A DNA stretch of 64,000 nt from a virus, in IMG/VR virus record IMGVR_UViG_3300042197_001058, positions 1 through 64,000 of that record; one strand, 5' to 3'. Below, in pieces: positions 35,128 to 44,903 of the stretch; the stretch's first letter is position 1, and each line of letters starts with the position of its first letter. The translations under genes were made by a program, and so were the position numbers. The notes below the pieces were generated by a model. The model was not told the DNA's origin. It worked only from the letters and a program-made list of their open reading frames with translations, and ran no database searches.

Positions 35128-36106
35128 AACAGCACTTATTACCGGAGTCACAGGACAGGACGGATCTTATCTAGCAGAGTTATTACTATCTAGAAATTAT
35201 AATGTAGTCGGATTATATAGACGCAGTAGTTCATTGAATTTTGATAGAATTTCTCATATTTCATCTCCTCAATTTTCTGTTGACGAATTTGATTTAACAG
35301 ACCCTAGTGATATAGCATCTATTATTGATAAATATAGGCCGGACGAACTTTATAATCTTGCGGCTCAAAGTCATGTAGGAACTAGTTTTAAACAGCCTAC
35401 TACCACATTCGAAATAGATACTGTTGGAGTTATTAATCTATTAGAAAATATTCGTAGATTTTCTCCTGGTACTAGATTCTATCAAGCCAGCACCAGCGAA
35501 ATGTTTGGAGCTAATTATACCTTAAAAAATAATGATAAATATCAGAATGAAGACACAATGTTTTTGCCTCAAAGTCCTTATGCGGTAGCCAAAATGGCTA
35601 GTCATCGTATGGTACAAATTTATAGAGAAGCCTATAACTTATATGCTTGTTCGGGCATTTTGTTTAATCATGAAAGTCCACGACGAGGCGAAAATTTTGT
35701 TACTAGAAAAATTACATGCTATATTGGTAAACTGATCAATAAAGTTATCAGTCCAGACACTAAGCTTAAATTAGGCAATTTAGAAGCTAGTAGAGACTGG
35801 GGTCATGCCAAAGATTATGTTTATGGTATGTATTTAATGCTACAACAAAATGTTGCAGATGATTTTGTACTAAGTACTGGAGAGACCTATACCGTACAAA
35901 ATTTCCTAGAAAAAGCTTTCGATCTCGTTGGTTTAGATTGGACAAATCATGTGATGATAGATCCAGAATTATATAGACCATGCGAGGTTAATTATCTCAA
36001 AGGAGATAGTTCTAAAGCTCGATCACATCTAGGATGGGTACCAACAGTTTCTTTTGAGAGTTTAGTTAGAGATATGGTTAATAGTGATATTAATAAATAT
36101 GCGTAA
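35120..36106 (+). CDS. gmd: GDP-mannose 4,6-dehydratase, 328 aa
   Basis: Extended SDR enzyme converting GDP-mannose to GDP-4-keto-6-deoxymannose. The NAD(P) loop ITGVTGQDGSYLAELL, the catalytic STSEMFG and SPYAVAK (Tyr-x-x-x-Lys), and NHESPRRGENFVTRK are all present. Length is near that of family members. With Fcl at 32181 it would give GDP-L-fucose, useful for glycan decoration of virion or host surface. Oddly the two lie on opposite strands and Fcl is frameshifted. Confidence 0.95.
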   Translation: MTKTALITGVTGQDGSYLAELLLSRNYNVVGLYRRSSSLNFDRISHISSPQFSVDEFDLTDPSDIASIIDKYRPDELYNLAAQSHVGTSFKQPTTTFEIDTVGVINLLENIRRFSPGTRFYQASTSEMFGANYTLKNNDKYQNEDTMFLPQSPYAVAKMASHRMVQIYREAYNLYACSGILFNHESPRRGENFVTRKITCYIGKLINKVISPDTKLKLGNLEASRDWGHAKDYVYGMYLMLQQNVADDFVLSTGETYTVQNFLEKAFDLVGLDWTNHVMIDPELYRPCEVNYLKGDSSKARSHLGWVPTVSFESLVRDMVNSDINKYA

Positions 36107-36374
36107 TTTTAATGACCCTCAATATAAAAAATGGAGAAAAGCAGTATATACTAGAGACAAACATCAATGTCAGTGGCCTGGATGTTCTGTTAATAAACGT
36201 TTAAATGCTCATCATATTAAAACATGGGCTCATTATCCTAGTTTAAGATTCGAAGTTAGTAACGGAATTACACTATGTTATTATCATCATAAATTTATTC
36301 GAGGACTAGAAGATATCTATGAGGCAGTATTTTTAAAAATAGTTAGTACTAAAAAGAATAATCATGACAAATAA
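36099..36374 (+). CDS. HNH endonuclease, 91 aa
   Basis: A minimal HNH protein: CQWPGC, then NAHHIKTWAHYPSL and NGITLCYYHHKFIRG. HNH genes beside the terminase are typical of HK97-like packaging modules, where they assist DNA cutting. Start 36099 overlaps the gmd stop by 8 bp. Confidence 0.85.
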   Translation: MRNFNDPQYKKWRKAVYTRDKHQCQWPGCSVNKRLNAHHIKTWAHYPSLRFEVSNGITLCYYHHKFIRGLEDIYEAVFLKIVSTKKNNHDK

Positions 36375-36852
36375 TTATAACAATTTTACAGTCATTATTG
36401 ACACAAGAGAGCAGCAACCCTGGTCTTTTGTTAATCACACTACGGCTCATAGAAAACTAGATACTGGGGATTATAGTATAGAAGGACTAGAAGACATTGT
36501 TTGCATAGAAAGAAAAAAAAGCTCTAGTGAATTTGCTACAAATATTGTTGAGTCTAGATTTAGTGATGTAATTATGCGATTGAGTCAGCTTAAATATTCA
36601 TTTTTACTATTAGAATTTGACTTAGAAGATTTACTAGTTTATCCAATAGGCTCTACAGTACCCAAAAAAATGTGGGATAAAGTTAAAATTAGTCCAGCCT
36701 TTTTAATTAAAAACATATTAGATTTACAATTACAACATAATATACATGTTGTATTTTGTGGTAATGCTAGTAATGCTCAAAAATTAGCAGAGTATATTTT
36801 TAAAAAGATACATTATATAGAAACAGTAAAAAAAGAAAAAGAGTCTGATTGA
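36364..36852 (+). CDS. ERCC4-type nuclease, 162 aa
   Basis: ERCC4 (XPF/MUS81) nucleases cut branched DNA. The first 70 residues contain VIIDTREQQPW, GDYS and CIERKKSSSEF, the metal-binding D...GD...ERK core. The usual Asp after ERK is replaced by Glu. It may resolve replication or recombination intermediates before packaging. Confidence 0.85.
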   Translation: MTNNYNNFTVIIDTREQQPWSFVNHTTAHRKLDTGDYSIEGLEDIVCIERKKSSSEFATNIVESRFSDVIMRLSQLKYSFLLLEFDLEDLLVYPIGSTVPKKMWDKVKISPAFLIKNILDLQLQHNIHVVFCGNASNAQKLAEYIFKKIHYIETVKKEKESD

Positions 36853-36854
36853 TT

Positions 36855-38867
36855 ATGGGTAAAACTAATTTCGATGATGCTTGGCTAGGACTAGGAGAGC
36901 TAAGTGCATTAAATCTAAGTAATAATCCTATGATACATAGGACAGAACAAGACATAGAAAATCCAGATTTACATCTCATAAAACTATTACGAGATCCTAG
37001 ATACTTAGGATCAACATGTAAACTGCTTTTTAATCTAGAATTACATCCTATTCAGATAGCAGTACTCCAAGAAATTTGGAATAGACCTTTTCCTATGTTA
37101 ATTGGTAGTCGAGGATTCTCTAAAAGTTTTACGCTAGCCTTATACGCTATATTAAAATGTATTTTTTATCCTGGTACCAAAATAGTTATTGTTGGTGCAG
37201 CCTTTCGTCAGAGCAAGATTATTTTCGAGTATATGGAAAATATGTGGAAAGGCAGCCCTATTCTACGAAGTATATTTTCTGGTAATGACGACGGTCCTAG
37301 AAGAGATGTTGATAGATGCACTATAAGATTAGGAGATAGTTGGGCAATAGCTATTCCTATGGGTACAGGAGATAAGATTAGAGGTTTAAGAGCACATATT
37401 ATTCTTGCTGACGAGTTTAGTTCTATATCTCCAGACATATACGAAACCGTCGTTTCTGGATTCGCAGCCGTATCCGCTAGTCCCATTCAAAATGTAAAAG
37501 AAGAAGCTAAGAGACAAGCTATGATAGATGCTGGAGTATGGAATGACGAATTAGATACAATAAATAAAAGAATGGGTAATCAAGCCGTAATATCTGGTAC
37601 AGCAGACTATGACTTTAAGCATTTCGCTCAGTATTGGAAAAGATATAAGGGTATTATCGAAAGTAAAGGAGATGAACGTAAACTTAGAGAACTATTTAAA
37701 GGTGAAGTTCCTGCAAATTTTAATTGGAAAGACTATTCTATTATTCGTATTCCTTATGAATTAATACCTAAAGGATTCATGGATGATAAACAAGTATCTA
37801 GAGCCAAAGCCACTATTCATGCGGGAATATACAATATGGAGTATGCCGCATGTTTCGTTAAAGATAGTGAAGGATTTTTTAGACGTAGTTTAATAGAGAG
37901 TTGTGTAGTTTCAAATAACACTATTACTATAGATGGACATATTATTAAGTTTGACGCTACAATAAAAGGAGATACTAATAAGCAATATATTTATGGTATT
38001 GATCCGGCGTCAGAGCAAGATAATTTCAGTATAGTAATACTAGAGGCTCATCCGAATCATTCCAGAATCGTATATTGTTGGACTACTAACAGAGCTAATT
38101 TTAAAGAGAGACAAAGAACCGGATTAGTCAATGAACATGATTTCTATGGATTCTGTGTTCGTAAAATTAGAAATTTGATGAAAAGTTTTCCTCCGATGAG
38201 GATAGGAATAGACGCTCAGGGAGGTGGTATTGCTATCGAAGAAGCTTTACACGATCCAGATAAATTAGAAAATGGAGAGCAATTAATATGGCCTATTATT
38301 GATGCTAATAAATTTAAAGATACAGATAGTCAACAAGGCTTACATATTCTAGAATTAATACAATTTGCTAAAGCGGAATGGACCAGTCAAGCTAATCACG
38401 GATTACGAAAAGACCTAGAGGATAAAGCTCTGCTATTTCCTGCTTTTGATAATCTAACACTAGGACTAGCCATGGAATCAGAAGGCAAAGAAATATTAGA
38501 TGAAATTAACCCTTTATATGATAGCTTAAGTGAATGTATCCTAGAGATAGAAGAATTAAAAAATGAATTAACCACTATTGTTATGACTCAAACTAGTCAA
38601 TCATCAAATTCCAGAGACAGATGGGATACTCCGGAAACTAAAGCAGGACACAACAAAAAAGGAAGACTGCGTAAAGATAGATATAGTGCGCTATTAATAG
38701 CTAATATGATAGCTAGACAAATTAACAGAACGTTAGGACCAGTAGAGTATGATGTAATAGGTGCGGATGCTAGGAATTCGGTCAAAACAGACGGACAAAT
38801 GTATAAAGGACCAGACTGGTTTACAGGAGGAGCTAATGATGATATTTATACAGGAATTTATAGATAA
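36855..38867 (+). CDS. terL: terminase large subunit (TerL), 670 aa
   Basis: ATP-driven DNA-packaging motor plus nuclease. Walker A is LIGSRGFSKSF, Walker B IILADEF. The nuclease domain has YGIDPASEQDNFS and GIDAQGGGIAIEE with conserved Asp residues. Start 36855 (ATG) is used rather than the TTG two codons earlier. It is longer than most TerL proteins, in line with large phages. Confidence 0.93.
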   Translation: MGKTNFDDAWLGLGELSALNLSNNPMIHRTEQDIENPDLHLIKLLRDPRYLGSTCKLLFNLELHPIQIAVLQEIWNRPFPMLIGSRGFSKSFTLALYAILKCIFYPGTKIVIVGAAFRQSKIIFEYMENMWKGSPILRSIFSGNDDGPRRDVDRCTIRLGDSWAIAIPMGTGDKIRGLRAHIILADEFSSISPDIYETVVSGFAAVSASPIQNVKEEAKRQAMIDAGVWNDELDTINKRMGNQAVISGTADYDFKHFAQYWKRYKGIIESKGDERKLRELFKGEVPANFNWKDYSIIRIPYELIPKGFMDDKQVSRAKATIHAGIYNMEYAACFVKDSEGFFRRSLIESCVVSNNTITIDGHIIKFDATIKGDTNKQYIYGIDPASEQDNFSIVILEAHPNHSRIVYCWTTNRANFKERQRTGLVNEHDFYGFCVRKIRNLMKSFPPMRIGIDAQGGGIAIEEALHDPDKLENGEQLIWPIIDANKFKDTDSQQGLHILELIQFAKAEWTSQANHGLRKDLEDKALLFPAFDNLTLGLAMESEGKEILDEINPLYDSLSECILEIEELKNELTTIVMTQTSQSSNSRDRWDTPETKAGHNKKGRLRKDRYSALLIANMIARQINRTLGPVEYDVIGADARNSVKTDGQMYKGPDWFTGGANDDIYTGIYR

Positions 38868-38921
38868 AGTGTATACTAAAGGATAGTTGCATTATAATTC
38901 GATTACATTACTATTAATAAT

Positions 38922-41114
38922 ATGAGCAAAAAAAGAACCAAAAACGACGTCATAAATAACGCCAATATCGTTCCCGAAGAAGCTTACGTAACATGGGGAG
39001 ACGATCTTCAGAGCAAGCAAGAAGCGCTCAAAACATCTTCTGCATCACTAGATGAATTTACATTAATAGACAAGACTACTGCTGCTTTTGGCGCTAGAAG
39101 ATATTCTTTAGACTATTCTTCTCTAGATGGTAATACTGGTAGTCGCCCCGGACTAACTAAAAGTGATTACTATCAATTTAGACCGCAAGAAGCCCCTCCT
39201 GTTCATATCAAAGCCATATTGAGACGAGCAGAAGATATATATCAAAGAGTGGGTTTAGTTAAGAATGTTGTAGATCTTATGGGTGATTTTGCTAGTCAGG
39301 GAATTAGATTAGTACATCGTAATAAGAGAATAGAAAGATTTTATAGAAGATGGTTCAAAAAAATTAATGGCAAAGACCGTAGTGAAAGATTCTTAAATAA
39401 TTTATATAAAAGCGGTAATATTATTATAGATCGTAGAACAGCTAAGATAAGTTTAAAAGGAACAGATAAATTATATAGATCTTTAGGGGCGGCTGATATG
39501 CAGCTAGCGGATTTACCAGAACCAGAATTAGAAAAAAGAGAGATTCCCTGGAAATATACTTTTATAGATCCTGTATTTGTAGAAGTCACAGCTGGTTCCT
39601 TAGCTTCTTTTATAACGAATAAAACTTATGAGATCCAACTTCCCGCTGGACTTCGTAAAACTATTAACAATCCTAAAACACCAGCAGAAAAACAAGTAGT
39701 AGATGGTCTACCAGCTCAAATAATAGAAGCTGCAAAAACTAAGAAAGGTTATCCTTTAGATCCTAATAAAACACTAGTATTCCATTATAAAAAAGATGAT
39801 TGGCAGTCATGGGCGTATCCTATGATATATGCTATTATGGATGATATTGCTGTAATAGAAAAATTAAAACTAGCTGATATGGCAGCATTAGACGGAGCTA
39901 TCTCAAACATTAGAATTTTTAAATTGGGAAGTCTAGAACATAAAATAGCACCTACTAAAGCCGCTACAGCTAAATTAGCTTCTATACTTGGTAATAATGT
40001 TGGTGGTGGTACTATGGATTTAATTTGGGGTCCGGACATAGAACTATTGGAGTCTAATACTAATGTACATAACTTTCTAGGAGAAGGCAAGTATACTCCG
40101 CATCTTAATTCTGTATATGCTGGTCTTGGTATTCCTCCCACTCTTACCGGAACATTTGGAGCATCTGGTACTACTAATAATTTTATCTCATTAAAAACTT
40201 TAACTCAAAGACTTCAATATGGCAGAGATATATTAGTAGAGTTTTGGGAACAAGAGATAGCTTTAGTACAGAAGGCTATGGGATTCAATCATCCGGCTAA
40301 AATAGAATTTGATAGAATGGACTTATCTAACGAAGACTCAGAGAAGGCATTATTAGTTCAATTAGCTGATCGTAATTTAATTAGTGATGAATTATTACAA
40401 ACCAAATTTGGTATTGATCCAGATATGGAGAAGTCTAGATTAAATAGGGAGTATAGGGAAAGAGATAGTAATCGTATGGTACAAAAATCAGGCCCTTGGT
40501 TTGATCCTCAAATAGATAATGCTTTAAAGAAAATAGCACTACAATCAGGAATTGTTACTCCTAGTGAGGTTGGTTTAGATTTAGAAAAAAAGAAAAAAGG
40601 AGAAAAAACAGCCATAGAGCTTAAGACTCCAGCTGCTCCTACTAATACTCGGCCGGTTACTAATGATGGATTATCAGGTCAGCCAGGAGAAGGCAGACCC
40701 AAACTATCAAAAGATACCGGTCCTAGAAAACAAAGAACTTTTAGTCCAAGAACTGGTGCCAAGCTTAATATATGGGCAAACGGTGCTCAAGAAAAAATTA
40801 GTAATATTATAAATCCTATTATTCTAGATTTTTATAATAAGAAAAATTTACGCAGTTTATCTAGTGCAGAATATAGCTATTTAGAAGATGTAAAGAGTAA
40901 AATTTTATTTGATTTAAAACCATTTAGTGATATTACAGAAGATTATATCAAAGCAAATATTAGTGGTATGCATACCAATACAAATCATATTGATCACTTT
41001 TATTTATGGTTAAAAGATTTAAGATCGGATCTAGGAAGAGATTTAACTACTGATGAAGTAAAACAAGCTAAATCTTCTTTCTATTCTATGGTGTATAATG
41101 AATCTGATCAATAA
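38922..41114 (+). CDS. portal protein, 730 aa
   Basis: Position directly after TerL, size and helix-rich sequence fit a portal, the dodecameric ring through which DNA enters. The middle has GAISNIRIFKLGS and IPPTLTGTFGASGTTNN, segments typical of large-phage portals. The C-terminus (about 120 residues) is an added domain of unknown role. Confidence 0.82.
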   Translation: MSKKRTKNDVINNANIVPEEAYVTWGDDLQSKQEALKTSSASLDEFTLIDKTTAAFGARRYSLDYSSLDGNTGSRPGLTKSDYYQFRPQEAPPVHIKAILRRAEDIYQRVGLVKNVVDLMGDFASQGIRLVHRNKRIERFYRRWFKKINGKDRSERFLNNLYKSGNIIIDRRTAKISLKGTDKLYRSLGAADMQLADLPEPELEKREIPWKYTFIDPVFVEVTAGSLASFITNKTYEIQLPAGLRKTINNPKTPAEKQVVDGLPAQIIEAAKTKKGYPLDPNKTLVFHYKKDDWQSWAYPMIYAIMDDIAVIEKLKLADMAALDGAISNIRIFKLGSLEHKIAPTKAATAKLASILGNNVGGGTMDLIWGPDIELLESNTNVHNFLGEGKYTPHLNSVYAGLGIPPTLTGTFGASGTTNNFISLKTLTQRLQYGRDILVEFWEQEIALVQKAMGFNHPAKIEFDRMDLSNEDSEKALLVQLADRNLISDELLQTKFGIDPDMEKSRLNREYRERDSNRMVQKSGPWFDPQIDNALKKIALQSGIVTPSEVGLDLEKKKKGEKTAIELKTPAAPTNTRPVTNDGLSGQPGEGRPKLSKDTGPRKQRTFSPRTGAKLNIWANGAQEKISNIINPIILDFYNKKNLRSLSSAEYSYLEDVKSKILFDLKPFSDITEDYIKANISGMHTNTNHIDHFYLWLKDLRSDLGRDLTTDEVKQAKSSFYSMVYNESDQ

Positions 41115-41137
41115 TTTAATACGAAAGGCCATATAAA

Positions 41138-42688
41138 ATGCTTATTTACGAATCAGAAAAACAAGACGGATTAGAAGAGGTTATTAAAACCAAAGCCTCT
41201 GTATCCTATGCTAGTTTTGTAGAGCCTTGTGTACAAGAAAACAAACAAATCAAATATCTAAAAAGTATTGCTTCTTTTGATGATGAAGACCTATACTATG
41301 TACAGTCTATTTTGGTCTCATCTTCTTGGAATAAAAATGATGATATTTTTGATAAAGCTGAAGTATGGCAAGCTAAAAATACTCCAGAACACAAGCCTAC
41401 AAATTTAGAGCATGATGAAAATACTATTATAGGACATATTATATCTAATTGGCCAATTACAGAAGAAGGAATTTTAATAGACGAAAATACTCCAGTAGAG
41501 AATTTACCTGAAAAGTACCATATTCTAACGGGTTCTGTTATATATAAGGGCTTCAGTAATCCTGCTTTAAGAGAAAGATCTTCTAAGCTTATAGCAGAAA
41601 TAGAGAATCAAACTAAGTATGTTAGTATGGAATGTTTTTTCAAAGGATTTGATTATGGTGTACTCAATAAACAGACTGGTGAGTATAAAATTTTAAATAG
41701 AAATAATGAAACCGCATATTTAACTAAATATCTTAGAGCATACGGCGGAATTGGCGAACATCAAGACTATAAAATAGGTAGAGTTTTAAGACACATTACT
41801 TTTACTGGTAAAGGTTTTGTTGACAAACCAGCTAATGAAGATAGTATAATCTTTAGTAAAAAAGATATAAAATCTTTCAGTAATCAATCAGATCAAATAT
41901 TGGTACCAGAAAAAAATCAAAAAAATATCGAATCAGGTGTATTAAATTTTCAATCCAGCATTAATTCGGAGAATTTAAATATGAGTTTAGCCAAAGAAGA
42001 AAACGCTGTAGCAAATACAGAGAATGCCGAAATGACAACAGTCACAACAGAAAATACTGAAGTAGTCGCTCAAGCTGAAGTTGATGTTCAATCTCTTCAG
42101 TCATTAAACGATAAACTTCAAGCAGATATTGTTGCTCTTACTGAGGCTAGTCAAAATGAGATTAATGCCATTAAAGAAGAAGCAGCTAAGAAAGATACAG
42201 AGCTAAAACACAAAGAAGAAGAAGTTAAGAAAATGAAGGCTGCTATTGAGTCTATGGAAACAGAACTTAGCTCTCTTAATGAAGTATTAGCTGGATACAA
42301 AACCAAAGAAGAAGAAATGCTCAAAAAAGAAAAAATGCTAAAGAGAAAAGCCGCCCTAGTTGAGAAGGGCTTAGATAATGACACTGCTGATAGTGTTGTT
42401 AGTAAATTTGAATCAATGTCGGACGATGCTTTCGATACTATGGCTTCTGTTTTTGCGACTCTAACATCAAAAAAAGAAGCAGTAGCTAGCGAAGAAGTAG
42501 AGACCGAAACTAACACAGCAACCGAGTCTGCATCTCAAAATGCTGATCCTGCTGTTCTAGATTCTGTTGAGGTACAGGAAGATGTAAATCTTTCAATTGG
42601 TGGCGAAGCAGAGTCCGAAATGGATTCTACTAGAGCAGCTTTGGTTGAATTTGTGTATAGCAAACTAGGCAAAAAAACTAATAAGTAA
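41138..42688 (+). CDS. prohead protease fused to scaffold, 516 aa
   Basis: N-terminal about 250 residues: protease-like domain with NLEHDENTIIGHI (putative His) and TKYVSMECFFKG (putative Ser), as in U35/S78-type prohead proteases. Residues about 300-420 form a long coiled coil (KEEAAKKDTELKHKEEEVK) typical of scaffolds. An internal ATG at 41981 with GGAG 8 bp upstream would yield the scaffold part alone. Confidence 0.75.
   Translation: MLIYESEKQDGLEEVIKTKASVSYASFVEPCVQENKQIKYLKSIASFDDEDLYYVQSILVSSSWNKNDDIFDKAEVWQAKNTPEHKPTNLEHDENTIIGHIISNWPITEEGILIDENTPVENLPEKYHILTGSVIYKGFSNPALRERSSKLIAEIENQTKYVSMECFFKGFDYGVLNKQTGEYKILNRNNETAYLTKYLRAYGGIGEHQDYKIGRVLRHITFTGKGFVDKPANEDSIIFSKKDIKSFSNQSDQILVPEKNQKNIESGVLNFQSSINSENLNMSLAKEENAVANTENAEMTTVTTENTEVVAQAEVDVQSLQSLNDKLQADIVALTEASQNEINAIKEEAAKKDTELKHKEEEVKKMKAAIESMETELSSLNEVLAGYKTKEEEMLKKEKMLKRKAALVEKGLDNDTADSVVSKFESMSDDAFDTMASVFATLTSKKEAVASEEVETETNTATESASQNADPAVLDSVEVQEDVNLSIGGEAESEMDSTRAALVEFVYSKLGKKTNK
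41981..42688 (+). CDS. nested scaffold protein (internal start), 235 aa
   Basis: In-frame start within the protease-scaffold gene, preceded by GGAGAATTTAAAT. Its product would be the coiled-coil scaffold and C-terminus only, like lambda Nu3 inside gene C. Confidence 0.55.
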   Translation: MSLAKEENAVANTENAEMTTVTTENTEVVAQAEVDVQSLQSLNDKLQADIVALTEASQNEINAIKEEAAKKDTELKHKEEEVKKMKAAIESMETELSSLNEVLAGYKTKEEEMLKKEKMLKRKAALVEKGLDNDTADSVVSKFESMSDDAFDTMASVFATLTSKKEAVASEEVETETNTATESASQNADPAVLDSVEVQEDVNLSIGGEAESEMDSTRAALVEFVYSKLGKKTNK

Positions 42689-42714
42689 ATAACCCATTAT
42701 AATGGAGAAATAAA

Positions 42715-43173
42715 ATGGCTCTAAAACCAGATCGCGTAGAACTTTTAACTGATATCTCTTTTTTCATGAACACAACAGCTGAGCGTGGTGGTGTTGCTAG
42801 TGTGGTTACCGCTACCAGTGGTGTTGGCGTATCTATGGATGATGCCAATGCTGTGGTCGCTTATGCCGCAGTTGCTTCCGGAGCTAAGCCTGTTGGTGTG
42901 CTATTAAATGATGTTGTTAATCTTGATCTTACAAGACAACACATCAACTGGCATAAAGACGAAGTACAGGTTGGTGGTAAAGTGACTCTCTTACGTCAAG
43001 GTCAAGTCACAACCAATCAACTTGTAGCAGGCACAACGCCCTCGGCAGGTGCTGATGCTTATGTTGGCGCCAGCGGCCTCATTGGAACTAGCTCAACAAA
43101 CGCTGTCAAGATTGGTCAATTCTTGAGTGCTAAAGATAGCGACGGCTACGCAAAAGTATCAGTTAACCTATAA
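42715..43173 (+). CDS. probable capsid decoration protein, 152 aa
   Basis: Small Ala/Val/Gly-rich beta protein directly before the capsid gene, with VLLNDVVNLDLTRQHINWHKDE and repeated beta segments; this is the size and position of decoration (head-stabilising) proteins. GGAG before the ATG. Family identity not certain. Confidence 0.65.
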   Translation: MALKPDRVELLTDISFFMNTTAERGGVASVVTATSGVGVSMDDANAVVAYAAVASGAKPVGVLLNDVVNLDLTRQHINWHKDEVQVGGKVTLLRQGQVTTNQLVAGTTPSAGADAYVGASGLIGTSSTNAVKIGQFLSAKDSDGYAKVSVNL

Positions 43174-43201
43174 ATCACTTATATAACAGGGAGATAAACA
43201 C

Positions 43202-44212
43202 ATGTCAGCCAAAACCGAAAGATTTCAACCAACACCAGAATTAACAGATCTTCTAGTTCGTTCTGGTTCACCCAACAGAGAGGTGGCCCTAGCTGCTAAT
43301 GCAGAATTTGCTAAGGCTCTAGAGCTTCCCCTACGTCAGGGTGTTTTAAGTGGCGATATTCTAGATGGTATCTTCGAGCCAATCCAATTAGCTCAAAGTG
43401 CTACTCCAGAATTTCCTCTTGATTTTCTAGCTCCTGGCACAGAGAAAGACTTTGTTGCCTATACTATTCCAAACCATGGCTATATTCCAGAGCGCCATGT
43501 TGAGGGTGACTATGTGATGGTTCCAACATATGATGTTGGAGCATCCATCGACTATCTCCTCAAGTATGCTCGCGATGCCCGTTGGGACGTTGTTGGTCGT
43601 GCTATGGAAGTTCTAGAAGCTTCATTCGTTAAGAAGATGAACGATGATGGCTGGCACACAATCCTTGCTGCTGGTGTTGATCGCAACATCGTAGTTTATG
43701 ATAGTGATGCTGGTTCTAATCAGTTCACAAAGAGACTCGTTAGTCTCATGAAGACCGTTATGCGTCGTAACGGAGGCGGTAACAGTACTAGTGCTAATCG
43801 TGGTATGTTAACCGACCTTTATATCTCTCCAGAAGCTATGGAAGATATTCGTCAGTGGGGTCTTGAGCAAGTTGATGAAGTTACTCGTAGAGAGATCTAT
43901 ACTGCCGCTGATGGCACTCTCAACAGAGTATTCGGCATCAATCTACATGATCTTGACGAACTAGGTGTTGGTCAACAGTATCAACTATTCTATAGTTCTA
44001 CACTAGGCGGATCATTACCTGCTGGTGATACTGAGATCGTGGTTGGTCTAGATCTTCGCAAGAGCGACAGCTTTATTATGCCTGTTCGCCAAGAAGTTCA
44101 GATCTTTGAAGATGATACTCTTCATCGTCAAAAGAGAGCTGGATTTTATGGATGGGCCGAACTCGGCTTTGCTGTTCTAGACAACCGTAGAGTGCTCGTC
44201 GGTTCTCTATAA
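43202..44212 (+). CDS. major capsid protein, 336 aa
   Basis: Length, position and the sequence (FVAYTIPNHGYIPERHVEGD, then NRGMLTDLYISPEAMEDI and the C-terminal GFYGWAELGFAVLDNRRV) fit an HK97-fold capsid. GC-rich codon use and GGGAG ribosome site indicate very high expression. Terminator follows at once. Confidence 0.88.
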   Translation: MSAKTERFQPTPELTDLLVRSGSPNREVALAANAEFAKALELPLRQGVLSGDILDGIFEPIQLAQSATPEFPLDFLAPGTEKDFVAYTIPNHGYIPERHVEGDYVMVPTYDVGASIDYLLKYARDARWDVVGRAMEVLEASFVKKMNDDGWHTILAAGVDRNIVVYDSDAGSNQFTKRLVSLMKTVMRRNGGGNSTSANRGMLTDLYISPEAMEDIRQWGLEQVDEVTRREIYTAADGTLNRVFGINLHDLDELGVGQQYQLFYSSTLGGSLPAGDTEIVVGLDLRKSDSFIMPVRQEVQIFEDDTLHRQKRAGFYGWAELGFAVLDNRRVLVGSL

Positions 44213-44239
44213 TAATTAGATAGTTTATAACATCAATAA

Positions 44240-44274
44240 AGAAGGGCTGGGTTAAACCCCGGCCCTTTTTTTAT
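44240..44274 (+). terminator. strong rho-independent terminator
   Basis: AAGGGCTGGG/CCCCGGCCCTT stem then TTTTTTT, right after the capsid gene. Confidence 0.93.
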
Positions 44275-44368
44275 TATAATTGTGATTGTATAGCGATAAG
44301 CATATTGAAGTGTGAAGGTGTATAATTTATTGTATTAATACCATTATTCTATATCAGATAGGTCAAAA

Positions 44369-44878
44369 ATGAGCTGGACTATAGAAATACCAATTATTGT
44401 TAGAACTCTTATTAATGATCTTGGGGATCAGCCAGTTTATAGCGATTCTAGATTACTACAAGTAATCACAGTAGCAGCTAAATATGTTCAGTTTGACGTG
44501 TCTTTAGATAATACATATACAATTAATGTTGTCAATAGTAGCATATCTCCGGATCCAACAGCGAATGACGATAGTATTTTTATCAGCTTAGTTAGTCTCA
44601 AAGCTGCTTGTATAATAGATCAAAGCACCTTGAGAACCAGAGCAGCATTAGAAGGTATCAGAGCTGCGCTAGGACCGGCGCAATTAAGTGTTGCTGGTAG
44701 TTTAGCGGGTTGGAATTTAATTTTAGATAAAGGCCCTTGTGCAGCATATGACGAACTAGCTTCTCATTGGGATGTTAAGGAAGCTACGGCTGTTAGAGCA
44801 ATACTTAGTCCATTTGTTGGCAACAAGTTCGATCCAAGATCACTGTCTACATATATGCGGAATAGAGAAGTTTATTAA
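44369..44878 (+). CDS. probable head-tail connector protein, 169 aa
   Basis: First gene after the capsid terminator. The N-terminus IIVRTLINDLGDQPVYSDSR resembles neck/adaptor proteins (helical, LxDxxxxxYSDxxL). Likely a connector; not proven. Confidence 0.6.
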   Translation: MSWTIEIPIIVRTLINDLGDQPVYSDSRLLQVITVAAKYVQFDVSLDNTYTINVVNSSISPDPTANDDSIFISLVSLKAACIIDQSTLRTRAALEGIRAALGPAQLSVAGSLAGWNLILDKGPCAAYDELASHWDVKEATAVRAILSPFVGNKFDPRSLSTYMRNREVY

Positions 44879-44903
44879 TCTTTTTTAATATAAGAGTTTA
44901 TTT

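Noticed and set aside
36364-36852. Holliday-junction resolvase of another family
   Set aside because: The GDYS...ERK layout fits the ERCC4 fold better than RuvC or RusA types.
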